64,000 nt of DNA from Paraescarpia echinospica. Its lineage: Eukaryota > Annelida > Polychaeta > Sabellida > Siboglinidae. A program made the position numbers and the translations under genes. The notes under the pieces are model-generated. The model did not search any database. It was given only the letters and a program-made list of their open reading frames with translations, and was not told the origin of the DNA. Positions 46,267 to 58,359 of this stretch are shown here, piece after piece; within the stretch, counting starts at the first letter, position 1, and the number at the start of each line of letters is the position of its first letter. The stretch spans positions 5,306,054 to 5,370,053 of the forward strand of contig CM034544.1 in NCBI GenBank assembly GCA_020002185.1. The letters run 5' to 3'.

Positions 46267-46660
46267 AGGTCGCCTCTCTCTCACCCTCCCTCCCTCCCTC
46301 CCTCCCTCCCTCCCTCCCTCCTCCCTCCTCCTCCTCCCTCCCTCCCTCCCTCCCTCCCTCCTCCCCCTCTCTCCCTCCCTCCTCCCTCCCTCCCTTCCTC
46401 CCTCCTCCTCCCTTCCTCCTCCCTCCTCCCTCCCCTTAGTCCATCTCTCCCTCCCTCCGTCCCTCTCCCCCCCCCTCTCTCTCTCTCTCTCTCGCTCGAC
46501 CGACCGACCGACCGATCGACCGACCGACCGACCGACCGACCGACAGACAAACAGACCGGCCAACTGATCGACCAGCAAACAGACCGACCGGCCGACAGAC
46601 CGACCAACTGAGCGATAGACCGACAGACAGACAGACCGATTGACAGACCTTCGTTTGGAA
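46267..46660 (+). repeat. CCCT-type pyrimidine tract and GACC microsatellite
   Basis: About 220 bases of almost pure pyrimidine on the plus strand (CCCT and CCT units, CT run) switch at about 46,497 to (GACC)n and (GACA)n, giving Asp-Arg-Pro-Thr and Arg-Ser-Val-Gly frames without coding meaning. Confidence 0.95.
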
Positions 46661-47099
46661 GGCGGCTTTGACCGTGTCACATGTACAACTGATACCTGTG
46701 ACAACTGAAACTAACATCGGTAGTAAAGTGAGTCACGCTCAGCTCTGATTTTGCCCCAAGGCATTGATGTCAGCGACGTCAACATGTAAGCCTTTTGAGA
46801 ACAGTCTTCAATGCGGCTGCAATAGCAGGATCGCTTCGTTACTCGTGGCACATCAAGTCGAGCGAGCTGGCGGATCGGCACGAGAGATTTCTTGATAAAA
46901 TAGAGGATACATGGTGAGGTTTTCAAACCGCCTTCTAGTATTCCGCTATTGTAAATCGTTTGTTCGCGTCACAGCGTCTCCACATAAACTGACAATGTCG
47001 AGTCATCTTATAAAAAATGTCCAAAGGCATAATATTAATAATATTTTATCTATCTTAACTTGACATGTCGTTGCTATAAGACATTATTAACTAACATCT

Positions 47100-47290
47100 T
47101 CCAAAACACGCACACACCACACGCACGTACGATTGCGCGCACGCACGTTCACATCTACACACACAAACATACCCTACACACACGCACGCACACAACACAC
47201 ATGCATACATAAACACGCACTCACACACAAACAAACGTAACGCACGCGCATACGCACATACGCACAAATACCCATGCATGCGCACATACT
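47100..47290 (+). repeat. CA-rich microsatellite
   Basis: Interrupted (CACA/CGCA)n. Antisense Cys/Val-rich frames are artefacts. Confidence 0.85.
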
Positions 47291-47389
47291 TTCTTGCTTG
47301 TACTTATAAGAACGCATAGTTTGAAAAAGAAAACCAACTGAACAGTGTTGTTTATTTCGTGGCGGTCCATCCCTGCAGCAAAGATCGTT

Positions 47390-47530
47390 GTTTTTGTCAG
47401 TCACGGCGCAATCGGAAGAGGAGATCTTGATGGATCCGATATCTCGAGTCGAACATGAAATCAACACAAAGGAACTACTGGAAATGCTTTATCGCTGCTG
47501 GCCGTCTCGACCCGACGGCGTGAGGGCCTA
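47390..47530. repeat. Dispersed repeat, copy 1 (partner at 50,750-50,880)
   Basis: GATCTTGATGGATCCGATAT, GAACATGAAATC and GGCCGTCTCGACCC correspond to sequence at 50,757-50,850 in the same order and orientation. Both copies follow CA-rich microsatellites. The family is unknown. Confidence 0.6.
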
Positions 47531-47539
47531 ATGGCGGAT

Positions 47540-48880
47540 ATACATATTTGCTTCTGCTCTTACCAAATGTGCCCCCCATTCTCTGATAACGTGACACGCC
47601 ACAAATAGGACACACGTTTTTTCTGACATAATCATTCCAATATACCACAGACACTGTATGTATTGTTCTTTTGTTGGAAAAATAAACTCTTGCTTACTTT
47701 GTCTTAGCGAGTCACAGTTTTTGACGCCGGCATATTTTACGTAAATTACTGTAAATTATTTATTAATTTGGATTTGGTCAGTCTATGTTCGTAAGTAGTT
47801 CACTCACAACAACTTTTTAAAAAGTTTGTTTGCAGAAATTTGATAGAATAGGTTTTAATGATTTCGTACATAGATATGTTATGGAAGAATTTGATAAGTT
47901 TTTTTTTTAAACGGCAAAACACGCTTGAACGAACGATTGGTGCTCCCAACAGTGCCAGTACTAGTACACGTGGAGTTGCCGACATTTATTCAAACTTACT
48001 GGGCCAAGGACAAAGCAGTTTTCTAGCATAACCACGTGTATTTTTTAACTTTGTGAGACTTTTGCACTATTTCCCGTGAACATGTTCCAAGTGGATTACA
48101 AGCATTTCTCACATGAACATATATTTGGAATAAAAACGATTGCCAAAAAACAAACAAACAATAATATTATGTTCACTTCAGTAATTTATTAAAACAACTG
48201 TAGCTGCATAAAGAAAAGTTTATTGTGGATTTTTTATTTGTAGTCTGCATGTGTAATGTAGTAAATGCACCATAGTATATTTGGGTTAAAAAAAAACTAC
48301 TCACAGGCACTAACAATGTAAAATTAATTACATTTTATACAATTAGTCAAGCTAAAAATAAAATGTGTCGAAAAGACAATTAAACACGTCAAATCAATAA
48401 GTTAAATAAATAAATAAATTATACTTAAGCCAAATAATTAAAAGGTCAATTCTACTATATAACAACAACAAATAACATAACTATATTAAAATGTGATTAT
48501 TACGTTAGTGGAGGTTTATTGTATTATTACACATATATATTGAACCTATCATTGTTTGCGCACACTTACTCAGTTCTACACTAGTTAACACGTGTATTAG
48601 ACTACCTGTTTATATCGCCACATGTGTGTCAAAATAAGTTTTATATGAATAGGAGTTTAAATGTGATCTCAACAAGTTCCACAGATAATTAGCAGGAACA
48701 AAAATGGGTAACTATTATTGACATATTATTACCTATCCTAGCCTAGGACTAGGCGCTTACCTTGGCCTAGGTTAGGCTAGCAGTCCGAGTATGCAAGTGA
48801 CAGACGTTTCATTAGGCATTCTTTTGTGTTGGATTGTTGGATTAATTATCAGTTACCGTCCAAATTGATCGCGGCACAAC
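47540..48880. other. AT-rich DNA, no gene seen
   Basis: Short frames only; no conserved motif recognised. A CCTAG-rich cluster lies at about 48,735-48,780. Confidence 0.5.
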
Positions 48881-48884
48881 ATGT

Positions 48885-50425
48885 TAAAGTAGCATCCTGA
48901 AGAATTCATCAACGGCGTAGTCTTTGAAAATAGTGTTAGTATCATTTTTCAAATGATAGGTAGCCGGGATACTATTTCCAATCGTCACTACACAGCAGTT
49001 ATGGTCAGCTATTTGAAGGTACCATCGGTCTGCCCAAACCATGAATGCATTAAGAGACTTTTGCATATCAAGCCGTTCGGAAACATCCGAGAACACGGTG
49101 GATATTTTGGTATCGTCCGCAAACAAACACGCATTAGTGTTAGCAGTCACACTTTCGTCGGGCAGATCGTTTACGTACACTATGAATAAAGGGGACCGAT
49201 GCTTGAGCCTTGCGGAATACCGGGCGATACTTTTCACATATTGTAACTCTGTGTTTGCGGTTGCACAGAAAACTAGTCAACCATCGTAAAATGTTACCGC
49301 ATATCCCATACTTCGGTAGTTTGTATAGTAATTTAGGATGTGGTACTGTATGGAACGCTTTGGAAAAGTCGATGTACGCCGTGTCAACGAACCGTTTTGA
49401 GTTTATAGCCTTAACCCACAAGTCACTGCAGTTAAATAGCGGCAGCTTTGTGGATCGCCATTTCACAAAACCGTATTGAGCATATGTAACTTATGTGATT
49501 TTGATGCAGGTGGTAATTTATGCTGTCAGCCAATATTCAAACAAACGGCGCATAGCTGGTAGAATACTAATCGGGCGGTAATTGCATGCCTACAATGCAT
49601 CTCCTTTCTTATAAACAGGGGTGGTGTCCGCCAATTTCCAGGGCGAAGGACATACATCGTTGTCGTGATATCTTGAAAATAATGTACAGTAGAGTACATA
49701 GTTCATATGAAAGACATTTCAGTACAACGAAAGGTATGCCATCCGGGTTACAGCTGAACTTATTTGGCAGCTTACACAAGAATTTACACACAAGCTCTGG
49801 ATAGAACTTAATGTTAGATAACTGAACATTTGTTTAACTCTGGTAAAGTCCCATCGTCCATAATGAAAACAGACGAAAATTGTCCGTTTAATTCATTGGC
49901 TTCGTCTGTATCACTGACAGCTAATTCACCAATGTTAAATATGGGGGCTACCCCGTCTTCACATACGCGCCGATAGTTGATATATTTGTAAGAGGCAGAA
50001 CTGTCACCTGATCACAGGATCGTTCGCTCACTAGTGTTAACAAATTGCTAGACAGCTAGCATGTACTCGCTTTGCGCGGCCCGCCATTTGTACTTACCGT
50101 TAGGCAGACGTTTATACTTGTCGATAGACGTTTACATTTCAAGCGCAGTTTCACAATGTGTTTCGGGTAGTTTGTTGTGTGTCTGTTAGAGCCGTTTGAG
50201 ACAGGCACGCACTGGGAACATATAGAAAAGAAGGTGTCCATGAAGGTTGTGAGCATTGTGTCTATCGAAGGACATTCTCACAGAAATTCGAGCAGTTTTA
50301 CAGCGGCTACGATTAATTTTGGCAAACGGTAGAAGTGTAGCTAGTAGCGTGTATTCGCTCTGTGCAGTTAGTAAATCAACTTTGCCAACTGTTTGTGAGC
50401 GTGCGTCGAATTTTGCATAGGACAT
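48885..50425 (-). mobile_element. Decayed Rex/CR1-like LINE (linker and reverse transcriptase)
   Basis: Minus-strand pieces in order: the 50,186-50,425 frame, SQCVPVSNGSNRHTTNYPKH with IVKLRLKCKRL (linker), NEL- and FSSVF-type remnants, KLPNKFSCNPDGIPFVVLK (RT block 1), an IIFKISRQRC helix, then VDTAYIDFSKAFHTVPHPKL (block A) and YGICGNILRWLTSFLCNRKH. After a damaged GVPQGS block comes NACLFADDTKI, the FADD active site. Many frameshifts and stops; 5' endonuclease and 3' end are missing. Confidence 0.75.
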
Positions 50426-50749
50426 TGTATTTCCTCGCTACTAGCGGCATTGATGTCCGTGACGGTGTCACCTGCTCTCTGTAAGTTCAGTTATGAATAC
50501 GACTTCAATCATAGCAGTAGCGATTGTCAAGGTATTGAATCATTAAAAGAACGACTTAAACTACGGTTAACTAGTTTGTTCCCATGAACGCAAGCGCAGA
50601 CCTAAATAGAAAAAAATTACACGCACACACGAACATACGTAAGCAGGTGCGCACGTATGCACGCATATTCATCTTCTGAAGGTGAAAAAGTAGGCTAACC
50701 GTGTTGATTGTCTCGTCGTGGAATTGCACAATGCTTTTGCGGAGCAATT

Positions 50750-50880
50750 GCAAAATAGATCTTGATGAAACCGATATATCCAGTTGAACATGAAATCTGA
50801 ACAAAGGAAATCCTGTAACGCTGGTGGCCGTCTTGACCTGTCTGTCGGGTATTGGCAGATACAGAGCGTCTATTTGTGTG
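50750..50880. repeat. Dispersed repeat, copy 2
   Basis: Partner of 47,390-47,530. The ORF at 50,824-51,063 begins in it and continues into unrelated sequence ending MCGPHLFNF; no family recognised. Confidence 0.55.
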
Positions 50881-51530
50881 GTTTTGTTCATGCCAACTGG
50901 TCCCATGTCTGCCTTTCGCTGTTCACGTCACTGGATCCCTGGTCGGAATTATATGATGATCAAAACGCCGAACAATGGTCCAGGTGGCTATATCTTTGGA
51001 TCGTCCCACATAAACGCAACCAAAATTCCTGAAATGTGTGGTCCTCATCTATTCAATTTTTAAATGAATCAGTTTGATAAAAGTCAGAGAAGCAAGAATC
51101 CTAAACTTGAGATGTCTTGCTGCAGTAGTTTCTGAGTTATGACAGTTTGAAATTCGGGAAATTCTGTGAAGGCTTCTTAAAAATAAATAAACTTATTCGT
51201 ATCCCTTCCACAGGCTAGCATATATATTGAATTAATCAAACTATGCCAACGGAGTTTTGTGGAATTGATCCCTCAAGTGGGAAGATCACAAAAATATAAT
51301 TAGACTCGCGAGAGAGTTTTCAGACGTTGATTGTGAACAAAATACACATACCTCATAAACCAGTTGTGTATATTTGGTATCTGTGCGTACTTGCGTGAAA
51401 ATCAGATCAATATGACATGCATGTTTGTCGTAATTCTGAAACTGTACATATGCAAACATGGAACATCATTACAGTTCTTAAAAAACCTCCAACCCGTCCC
51501 GTTCGGCCCCCTATTCAACCATATGAGGGA

Positions 51531-51680
51531 CGGTGACGTCACAGAAGAACCTCTCGTGATGATTGTGTCCTGTGAGGCTTCGGTTTCTTCCGGAAGAAAC
51601 TGGAAGAAAGAGATTTCTTACACTTTCTTCCGGAAAAATCCGGAAGGAAGCGGAAGAAAGTGGAAGATAGGGTTAGCATG
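51531..51680 (+). promoter_or_regulatory. CRE plus ETS-type palindrome cluster
   Basis: TGACGTCA (about 51,534) is followed 40-odd bases later by an 18-bp perfect palindrome GTTTCTTCCGGAAGAAAC (51,583-51,600). Further CCGGAA or GGAAG half sites follow to 51,667 in purine-rich sequence. CCGGAAG is the ETS-factor core. A function is inferred only from site density. Confidence 0.35.
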
Positions 51681-52223
51681 GCCCCCATTTATCACCATTG
51701 AAACTAGGCCCATCAATCAATATCCACTGTTTCTTAGTTTTATGTTGTGTATTTGTATTTTTGATCACGTGTCATAATTGGGACAAAATATAAACTGAAA
51801 GACGTATTCAGAATATCTCAGTCAACGTCTGCTTATCACAGCAACTCTGCTTTGACTTAGTATTTACATTTGCACTACTGAACCAGTGGGTAAGATGTAG
51901 CTAACTGAACTAGGTGGCTGTCAGGCCAGGTGGACGTGAAGCCATTTAGTATTCTACTATATGGAAACAGCAAGACAACACTGACTGCCTGAAGTAAGAA
52001 GCCTTAAGTGACACGTTAAACCCACTGATTATAAAGAACTGTGTTCTACCTTCACTGAAATGTGCTACAACAAAAGTGAAAATATTAGTACATAAATACC
52101 AAAATATGCCTGAAATAAGAAGTCCTATTTATTGTGCGATTGAGTTACCATTTTATAAACCATATTTGTTATTAGTATCACTAGCTTAAAATGATTGATT
52201 AGTATATTTTTAGTTAGACACAT

Positions 52224-52239
52224 TTTCTTCCGGAAGAAA
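52224..52239. promoter_or_regulatory. Second ETS-type 16-bp palindrome
   Basis: TTTCTTCCGGAAGAAA is a perfect palindrome sharing the core and flanks of the one at 51,583. Another TTCGGAAGAAAC lies at 52,269. Confidence 0.35.
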
Positions 52240-52529
52240 CATGGACAAAACCATGGAAAGACCGCCCTTCGGAAGAAACTGCAAACCCTGTGTCTGTTAT
52301 TACGTGTTGCTTTAAAAATAGCCGAACTCTGTACAAGCTCGACAGTCGTACACACAGGTAGCAGGAACAGGTGTTTACGTCTTAATAGAATAAATAGGTA
52401 AGCAATAATGTAAAACGACACACTGTATTGTAACTACAAAGACGGTGAGATTAATAGCTATTAGCTAACACAAACAGTATCAGTGTGTAAGGCTAGTGTA
52501 TCAGATTGTTTACTATATGCATGCAGTAC

Positions 52530-52675
52530 AGTGTAAACACACGCACGAACGTACAAGGACACACACACGCGCGCGCGCACACTCACACGCGAACGGACAC
52601 ACATACACACTGACACACTCGTGCGCGCGCGCGTGCATACACCCCCACCACACACACACACACGTATACAAACCG
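52530..52675 (+). repeat. CA-rich microsatellite
   Basis: Interrupted (CA)n with (CG)n islets such as ACACGCGCGCGCGCACAC. A second islet of (GCGC)n lies at 52,623-52,634. Confidence 0.9.
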
Positions 52676-53251
52676 ACACTATTTGATTTGTCTATTTCTA
52701 ACTTTTTATATAAAAATTACTAAGTGCTTTGCCGCAGATACATAATAGGTTTCCACACGGCCTGCACCAATGTGATCGCGATACGTAGCCGATTATCTGG
52801 AACAACATGATTCAAGATTTTCAACAGGAAACAAGTTCATAACACAGAGTTCAAATGTACACCTTACGTATCACTTGGAGAACTGCAACTAGCATTTGTG
52901 TGTAGAACAACTACAATAAACCGAGTGCGGGCGATCGTGCTGTGATCAAAGTTCGGTTAATAATCAAACGTCTTAAGCCAATTCAAATATATATATATAT
53001 ATATCAATGGCAGCGACATCAATTGAAATAAAATGTACATGTATTAACCTACATTTTATCTGTCCGCGTGTTATTTACTACACCCAGGCCGGTAAGCTGG
53101 GGTTGCGTTCGACGCTATCTTTGATATAAAATAACTCACCTTCACTAATCAAGGTTTGACAATCTGTAATGCAACATATATTCACAATGTTTGTTTGGAG
53201 TAACAATCTCGATACCCACCACACGCTAAGCGAGCACATATATCATATTGT

Positions 53252-54460
53252 ATGTGTGCTAATACAGACGTAATCGGAGGGGATCTAAACATGCCAAGGC
53301 ACCCCAATTTCTGCTGGGTTCTCGTGATTTTCTTTCGCACCCACATTGACTGTAGTCTCGGTAGATTATCGACTGTTATACGTGATTGGAAGGTGGAGTG
53401 TCTGCAGAAGGAGATAGTTAAGTTGACAGATATTGTGAAGGGAATGGAGATGGGAATTAGCAAGGAGGCTGGTCGAATGGAGAGAGACGACAGGGAGAGA
53501 GGTGAGAATACTGCAAGACTGAAGGAGAATAGCAGTGGCAAGAAAACTGAGGAAAGGAGATTGAGAGGAGGGAAGGTGATTGGAGGGGAAGAAATTGGAA
53601 AATCGAAAACAGAAAACGTGACAAGCGTGAAGGTGACAGGGAAGAAAGTGACCGTAGAGAAGGAGGGAGGGAAGATGGGACGGGAGAGGAGAGAGGAAAA
53701 GGAGGTGGGACGAAAGAAGAAGGGACGAAAGGAAGTGAGAGCAAATGTGATAGAAGAGAAGTCGATAAACGGGACGTTGACAGGAGGAAAGGTGACAAGA
53801 GAAAAAGCGACAGGAAAGAATGGATCGGAAGAGAATGTGACAGGAGAGAAGACGACAGGGGGGAAAGATAACAACCAGACAGATGCAAACCGAAGTAGGA
53901 GCTATTCTAAGGGAGTGATTGAGGGGGCAATGTGGAAAGAGAGGGTGTTTATGGGCGACTCCATAATGAGAAAGACGGACAAGACACTGAGCGAGGGGAA
54001 AGACGTCGTTGTTTGTCTACCGGGGGCTAGGATTGAACATGTGACTGACAGTGTAGAGAAGGTATTGGGACATGGCAAGGGGGGTCTATACTGGTACATG
54101 TAGGAACAAATAATGCAGACAGGGAGGGAACAACTGCGATAGTACAGAAGTATAGACAGTTAGTGAGGAAGCTAAAGAAGACAAGAGTTGAACAGGTTAT
54201 TATGTCAGGAATTTTGCCAGTAATGGGAGGAAGGGGGGCAACGTATAGAAACTGCAAGAGGATGGCGATCAACGCACTAGTTGAGTAGATGTGTGAAGAA
54301 GAGGGGGTGGGATTCACAGATTTACGGGGATACTTTGTTGGGAAGGAAAATATGTACATGAGAGATGGCCTCCATCTTAGTGGAAAGGGGGCAGCAGTTT
54401 TCTCAGAGAACCTGCTGCGATCTGTTGACATTGGGAAAGGTTGCATCTATTTAAACTAGA
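53252..54460 (+). pseudogene. CR1 ORF1: charged linker and SGNH esterase domain
   Basis: The first frame (53,252-54,103) has about 200 residues rich in Lys, Glu, Gly and Thr, then VFMGDSIMRKTDKTLSEGKD (block I; GDS nucleophile serine) and VVVCLPGARIEHV. A frameshift near 54,085 moves to a frame with LVHVGTNNADREGT (block III, GTNNA), VIMSGILPV, a stop at about 54,286, and MYMRDGLHLSGKGA (block V, with the Asp and His of the catalytic triad). All three catalytic elements survive in sequence but not in one frame. Esterase ORF1 proteins are known from CR1 elements, where their role in mobilisation is not settled. Confidence 0.8.
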
Positions 54461-54559
54461 TTCGCAGGGGGGACTCACATAAAAGCCTAAAAATGGAGGC
54501 ATATATAAAGACAGCACAAATAAATTAGCAAATAACAGTCTGGAAAACTCTTCTGAAGC

Positions 54560-57230
54560 TGGATATAAATGTGTTTGTTTAAATGCAAGGAGTATAGTAA
54601 ACAAAAGAAATTAACTAACCATTATGGTAGAAGATATTGACCCTCATCTAATAGGTACAACCGAATCCTTGACCACCACCATATATCAGATGCTGAATTG
54701 GGACTGGCAGGATATATAATGTTTAGAAAAGATAGAATAGGAAGAAAGGGAGGTGGAGTTATTTTAAATAATAAAGAATCTATACAGGCTTATGAAATAA
54801 AATTAGAAAGAGAAGCAGATTGCGAAGAAGCTGTTTGGTGTAACATAGTTACAGGAAACTCAACGTTAACAGGTTGGTTAGTTTATCGAAGTCCAAACAT
54901 AAGCATAGAAGAGAATGAAAAAATACAAAACGCTATAAGGGAAGTAAGCAAACGGGACTGTATTATTATGGAGGATTTTAACCACGGGCATATACAATGG
55001 AAATCTTTTTAGAGTATGGGGAGTGAGGACCACAAGTTTTTAGTTTTAGTTCAAGATACTTTCCTTTCTCAACATGTGCTAGAACCAACCAGGGCTGAGA
55101 ATGTATTAGACATAGTTTTGTCCTCACAGAATGAATTAGTTGACAATGTCAAGATATGTGAGCCACTGGGGAGTAGCGATCACAACCAGATGCATTTTAC
55201 CATCAAAGTAAAATCAGAAAGGAATAGTAAAAAGCAGTATAAGAGAAATTTCCACAAAGGAAGGTATAAGGACATGAGGAAATATTTAGCAAAGATAGAC
55301 TGGAATACCACACTGAAAAATAAGACAGCTGGAATATATTAAAGAGTGAAATTAAGTGCACAGTCAATACATTTGTACCCTTAAAAAACAAGGGAAATGG
55401 TCCAAAAAGAAACACTTATCGAAAGAAGCCATTAGAAAAATTAAGTATAAACAAATGATGTGGAAATCATATAGATGTACTGGAAATGATGAAGACTACA
55501 ACAGTTATAAAGAAGCACTTAACCAAGCTACAGCTGAAATTAGAAATTCAAAGAAAAGCTATGAACAACAATTAGCTAGTAATATAAAACATGGCAGCAA
55601 GAGTTTTTATGCGTATGTTCGAAGCAAACAGAAAGTTCAAGATAAGGTCGGTCCTCTAGAAGATAGTGCTGGAAATATGATATCACAGTGATTATTAACG
55701 GCAGAAGACCTGAATGAGTACTGTAGTTCAGTGTTTACCAGAGAAGGTATTAGTTCACTGCCAGTACCAGAGGCTAAGTTCAAGGGGCACACTCAGACTA
55801 TTTAGGAAAATTAATTGTAACCCCGGAAATGGTAGCTAAGAAAATAAGGGATATGAAGGATAATAGATCACCTGGAGTGGATGGGATTCCGCCCAAACTA
55901 CTATTGGAAATTGTAGAACAAATTAGCGTACCGCTTGCAACAGTTTTCAATTTGTCACTAGAAGAGGGAGTGGTTCCTTTAGAATGGAAAGAGGCAAACA
56001 TTATACCGTTATTTAAAAAAGGTTCGAAAAACAAATCAGATAACTATAGACCAGTGAGTTTAACATCAGTGATTTGCAAATTATTAGAAAGACTAATTAA
56101 AGATCACATGGTGGATTTTTTTGTTAAACAAAACTTGATAAACACATCTCAACATGGTTGTTTTAAAGAGAGGTCATGCTTAACAAATATGTTATGTTTT
56201 TTGGAAGACATCACTAAGTGGGTAGATGAGGGATCACCGGTAGATATCGTCTACTTATATTTTGAGAAAGCTTTCGACAAAGTACCACATCAAAGATTAC
56301 TGCTGAAACTAAAGGCCCATAGCATAGGAAATGGTATAATAAACTGGATAGAACAATGGCTGATTGACAGAAGACAACGTGTAGTAGTTGATGGGGAGGC
56401 TTCAAACTGGAAATCGGTATTGAGTGGGGTACCACAGAGATCAGTATTAGGACCTATATTATTCTTAATATATATCAACGATTTGGATGATGAAATAACA
56501 AGCAAGGTGTTGAAATTTGCGGATGATACAAAAGTGTTTAGAAGGATTAAATGTGATGGAGATAGACAACATTTACAAGATGATCTTGACAGGTTGATCA
56601 AATGGTCTGAAAAGTGGCAAATGCTGTTCAATTTTGGGAAAAGTAAATGCCGAGCTGATATGAAGGTTTCAGAGCAGTGCGGAATTGCAGCATCAAAGAG
56701 AAAACAAATCCTTGGATTAATTAGGCGAAACATTACGTATCAGGAAAAAGAGCTAATAATACCGCTGTACAAAACAATAGTTAGGCCTCATTTACAATAT
56801 TGTATTCAAGCGTGGAGGCCATATCGCAGGAAGGACATGGATATGCTAGAAAGAGTGCAGAGGAGAGCAACTAAAATGATACAAAAACTGAGTGATCTTA
56901 GTTACGAAATACGCCTAAAAAATGCGGTTTAAAAACATTAGAGACCAGGAGATTGAGAGGAGATCAGATAGAAGTGTTTAAAATATTGAATGGTTATGAA
57001 AATATTGATAGAAACATTTTTTTTCAGTTAAGAAAGATAGAAGGACTAGAGGACATGAAGTTACATTAGCAAAGGAGCAGAGTAGATTAGATATAAGAAA
57101 GTTTTCATTTTCACAAAGGACTGTAAATGAATGGAACAGGTTATTTGCTGATTGTGTGGGTGCTAGTAGCGTGAATATGTTTAAAAATAAAATCGACACA
57201 TATCTCAGACGGACGGGATACACATAGATA
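54560..57230 (+). pseudogene. CR1 ORF2, frameshifted
   Basis: Readable blocks: CVCLNARSIVNK and an IGTTES stretch (endonuclease), IGRKGGGVILNNK, MVYRSPN-like and EDFNHGHIQW (GDFNH block with Gly changed to Glu), SSDHNQMHFTIK, then the linker (55,356-55,691) and the long RT frame (55,829-56,932): SPGVDGIPPKLL, NYRPVSLTSVICKLLE, YLYFEKAFDKVPH, GVPQRSVLGPILF (Gln-Arg in place of QG) and KFADDTKVF. A deletion of ~100 bases after NFGKSKC removes part of the thumb compared with the minus-strand copy. Several stops and frameshifts mark it as dead. Confidence 0.85.
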
Positions 57231-57312
57231 AGCCAAAGGGCTTCCTTGTCCACCTGCCACCTAGAGTTAATTCTCAGGGTGGCAATCTTGTTAAATCTTG
57301 TCTTGTTAAATC

Positions 57313-57700
57313 TACTGTCACTCACCGTCAAGGATATAAAAACGTGGAACATTTTAGCAAATAAACTGATTCAGGTTCCAAGTTCAACACAACTTAAAAA
57401 AGCGTTCAGTTGTCATTACGTTCTACATATTTGTGACTTGTTAATTAAAGATAATGTTTACTTTAACCCATGTATTACTAACAAGAGCACCATGGTAACA
57501 AGTTGATACATGAGTTGTGAATATTATTTTGAAATTTATTTATAATTCGTTTTATATTTATTCAGTTGTTTAGTTTAAGAAATGCATGGCAATATCAATA
57601 TATAAGTCTATGACTTCAGCTATGTTCTTTCTGCATCAGCAGCACACCATACTGAGCATGTATCATGTTGTTGTTGTTGAATAAACTTTTATTCATTCAT
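57313..57700 (+). mobile_element. C-terminal end of a second LINE
   Basis: Directly after the CR1 terminus comes VKDIKTWNILANKLIQVPSS and TQLKKAFSCHYV, the WN-x-LP and FKKALK pattern of a LINE C-terminus (compare WNSLP in L2). The frame ends at about 57,506. The following 3' sequence holds AATAAACTTTTATTCATTC. The CR1 copy therefore landed inside this element. Confidence 0.5.
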
Positions 57701-57728
57701 TCACTATAATGCCATTGTGGAAACAAAA

Positions 57729-57748
57729 TGTATTATTATTATTATTAT

Positions 57749-57796
<48 letters not shown>

Positions 57797-57837
57797 AGGC
57801 TGCAGTAGTATAGTAGTAATAGTAGAAATAGTAGTAA

Positions 57838-57874
<37 letters not shown>

Positions 57875-57900
57875 TGTAGTAGTAGTATTGTAGTAGTAGC

Positions 57901-57931
<31 letters not shown>

Positions 57932-57932
57932 A

Positions 57933-57972
<40 letters not shown>

Positions 57973-57975
57973 TTT
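57729..57975 (+). repeat. (ATT)n then (AGT)n microsatellite
   Basis: Six ATT units are followed by about 230 bases of mostly AGT/GTA units with interruptions. Confidence 0.95.
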
Positions 57976-58359
57976 CTTTTGTTGGTCTGCACCTATAGAT
58001 GCTATGTGAATATATTGCGGATTTTACAAGTTCTATCCAATCTACAGCATTCTATATATATATATTATGAATACACCAAGAGGACACTGGACTAAGTGGT
58101 ATTATCAAGTGTTTGTGACTTTTTACTATTTTAACCGACTTACATTTTACATTTGCGATTGCACCTTTGTGACATTGACAAGCTGGTGACCAGTCATGTG
58201 TAACCCAGACAAAGTAAACCTTGTTTACACGCCCAGCATGACCCAAGACTACCTGTATCGGTTACGGCCCAGCGGTCACAGTCACATTCGGCTCAACAAT
58301 GCTGCCTGGAGAGCTGCTGGTGAAGCGGGGGTGGCACTCCACCAGCCTACCCATCGAGG

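Larger units (their letters stand above)
53252..57312 (+). mobile_element. CR1 LINE with esterase-type ORF1, inserted in another LINE
   Basis: This longer copy contains a charged ORF1 linker, an SGNH esterase domain, a damaged endonuclease, a reverse transcriptase and the same 3' untranslated end as the copy at 4487-6898 (TTGTTAAATC repeated at the terminus). The 5' limit is not clear; 53,252 is the start of the ORF1 frame. Past 57,312 the sequence is the C-terminus of a different LINE. Confidence 0.85.

Noticed and set aside
50824..51063. 79-codon frame ending MCGPHLFNF as an exon
   Set aside because: It starts inside a dispersed repeat and has no splice sites or family match that I can see.
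57693..57992. Poly-Leu/Tyr/Thr frame
   Set aside because: Translation of the AGT microsatellite; the same applies at 61,405-61,699 and 12,037-12,288.
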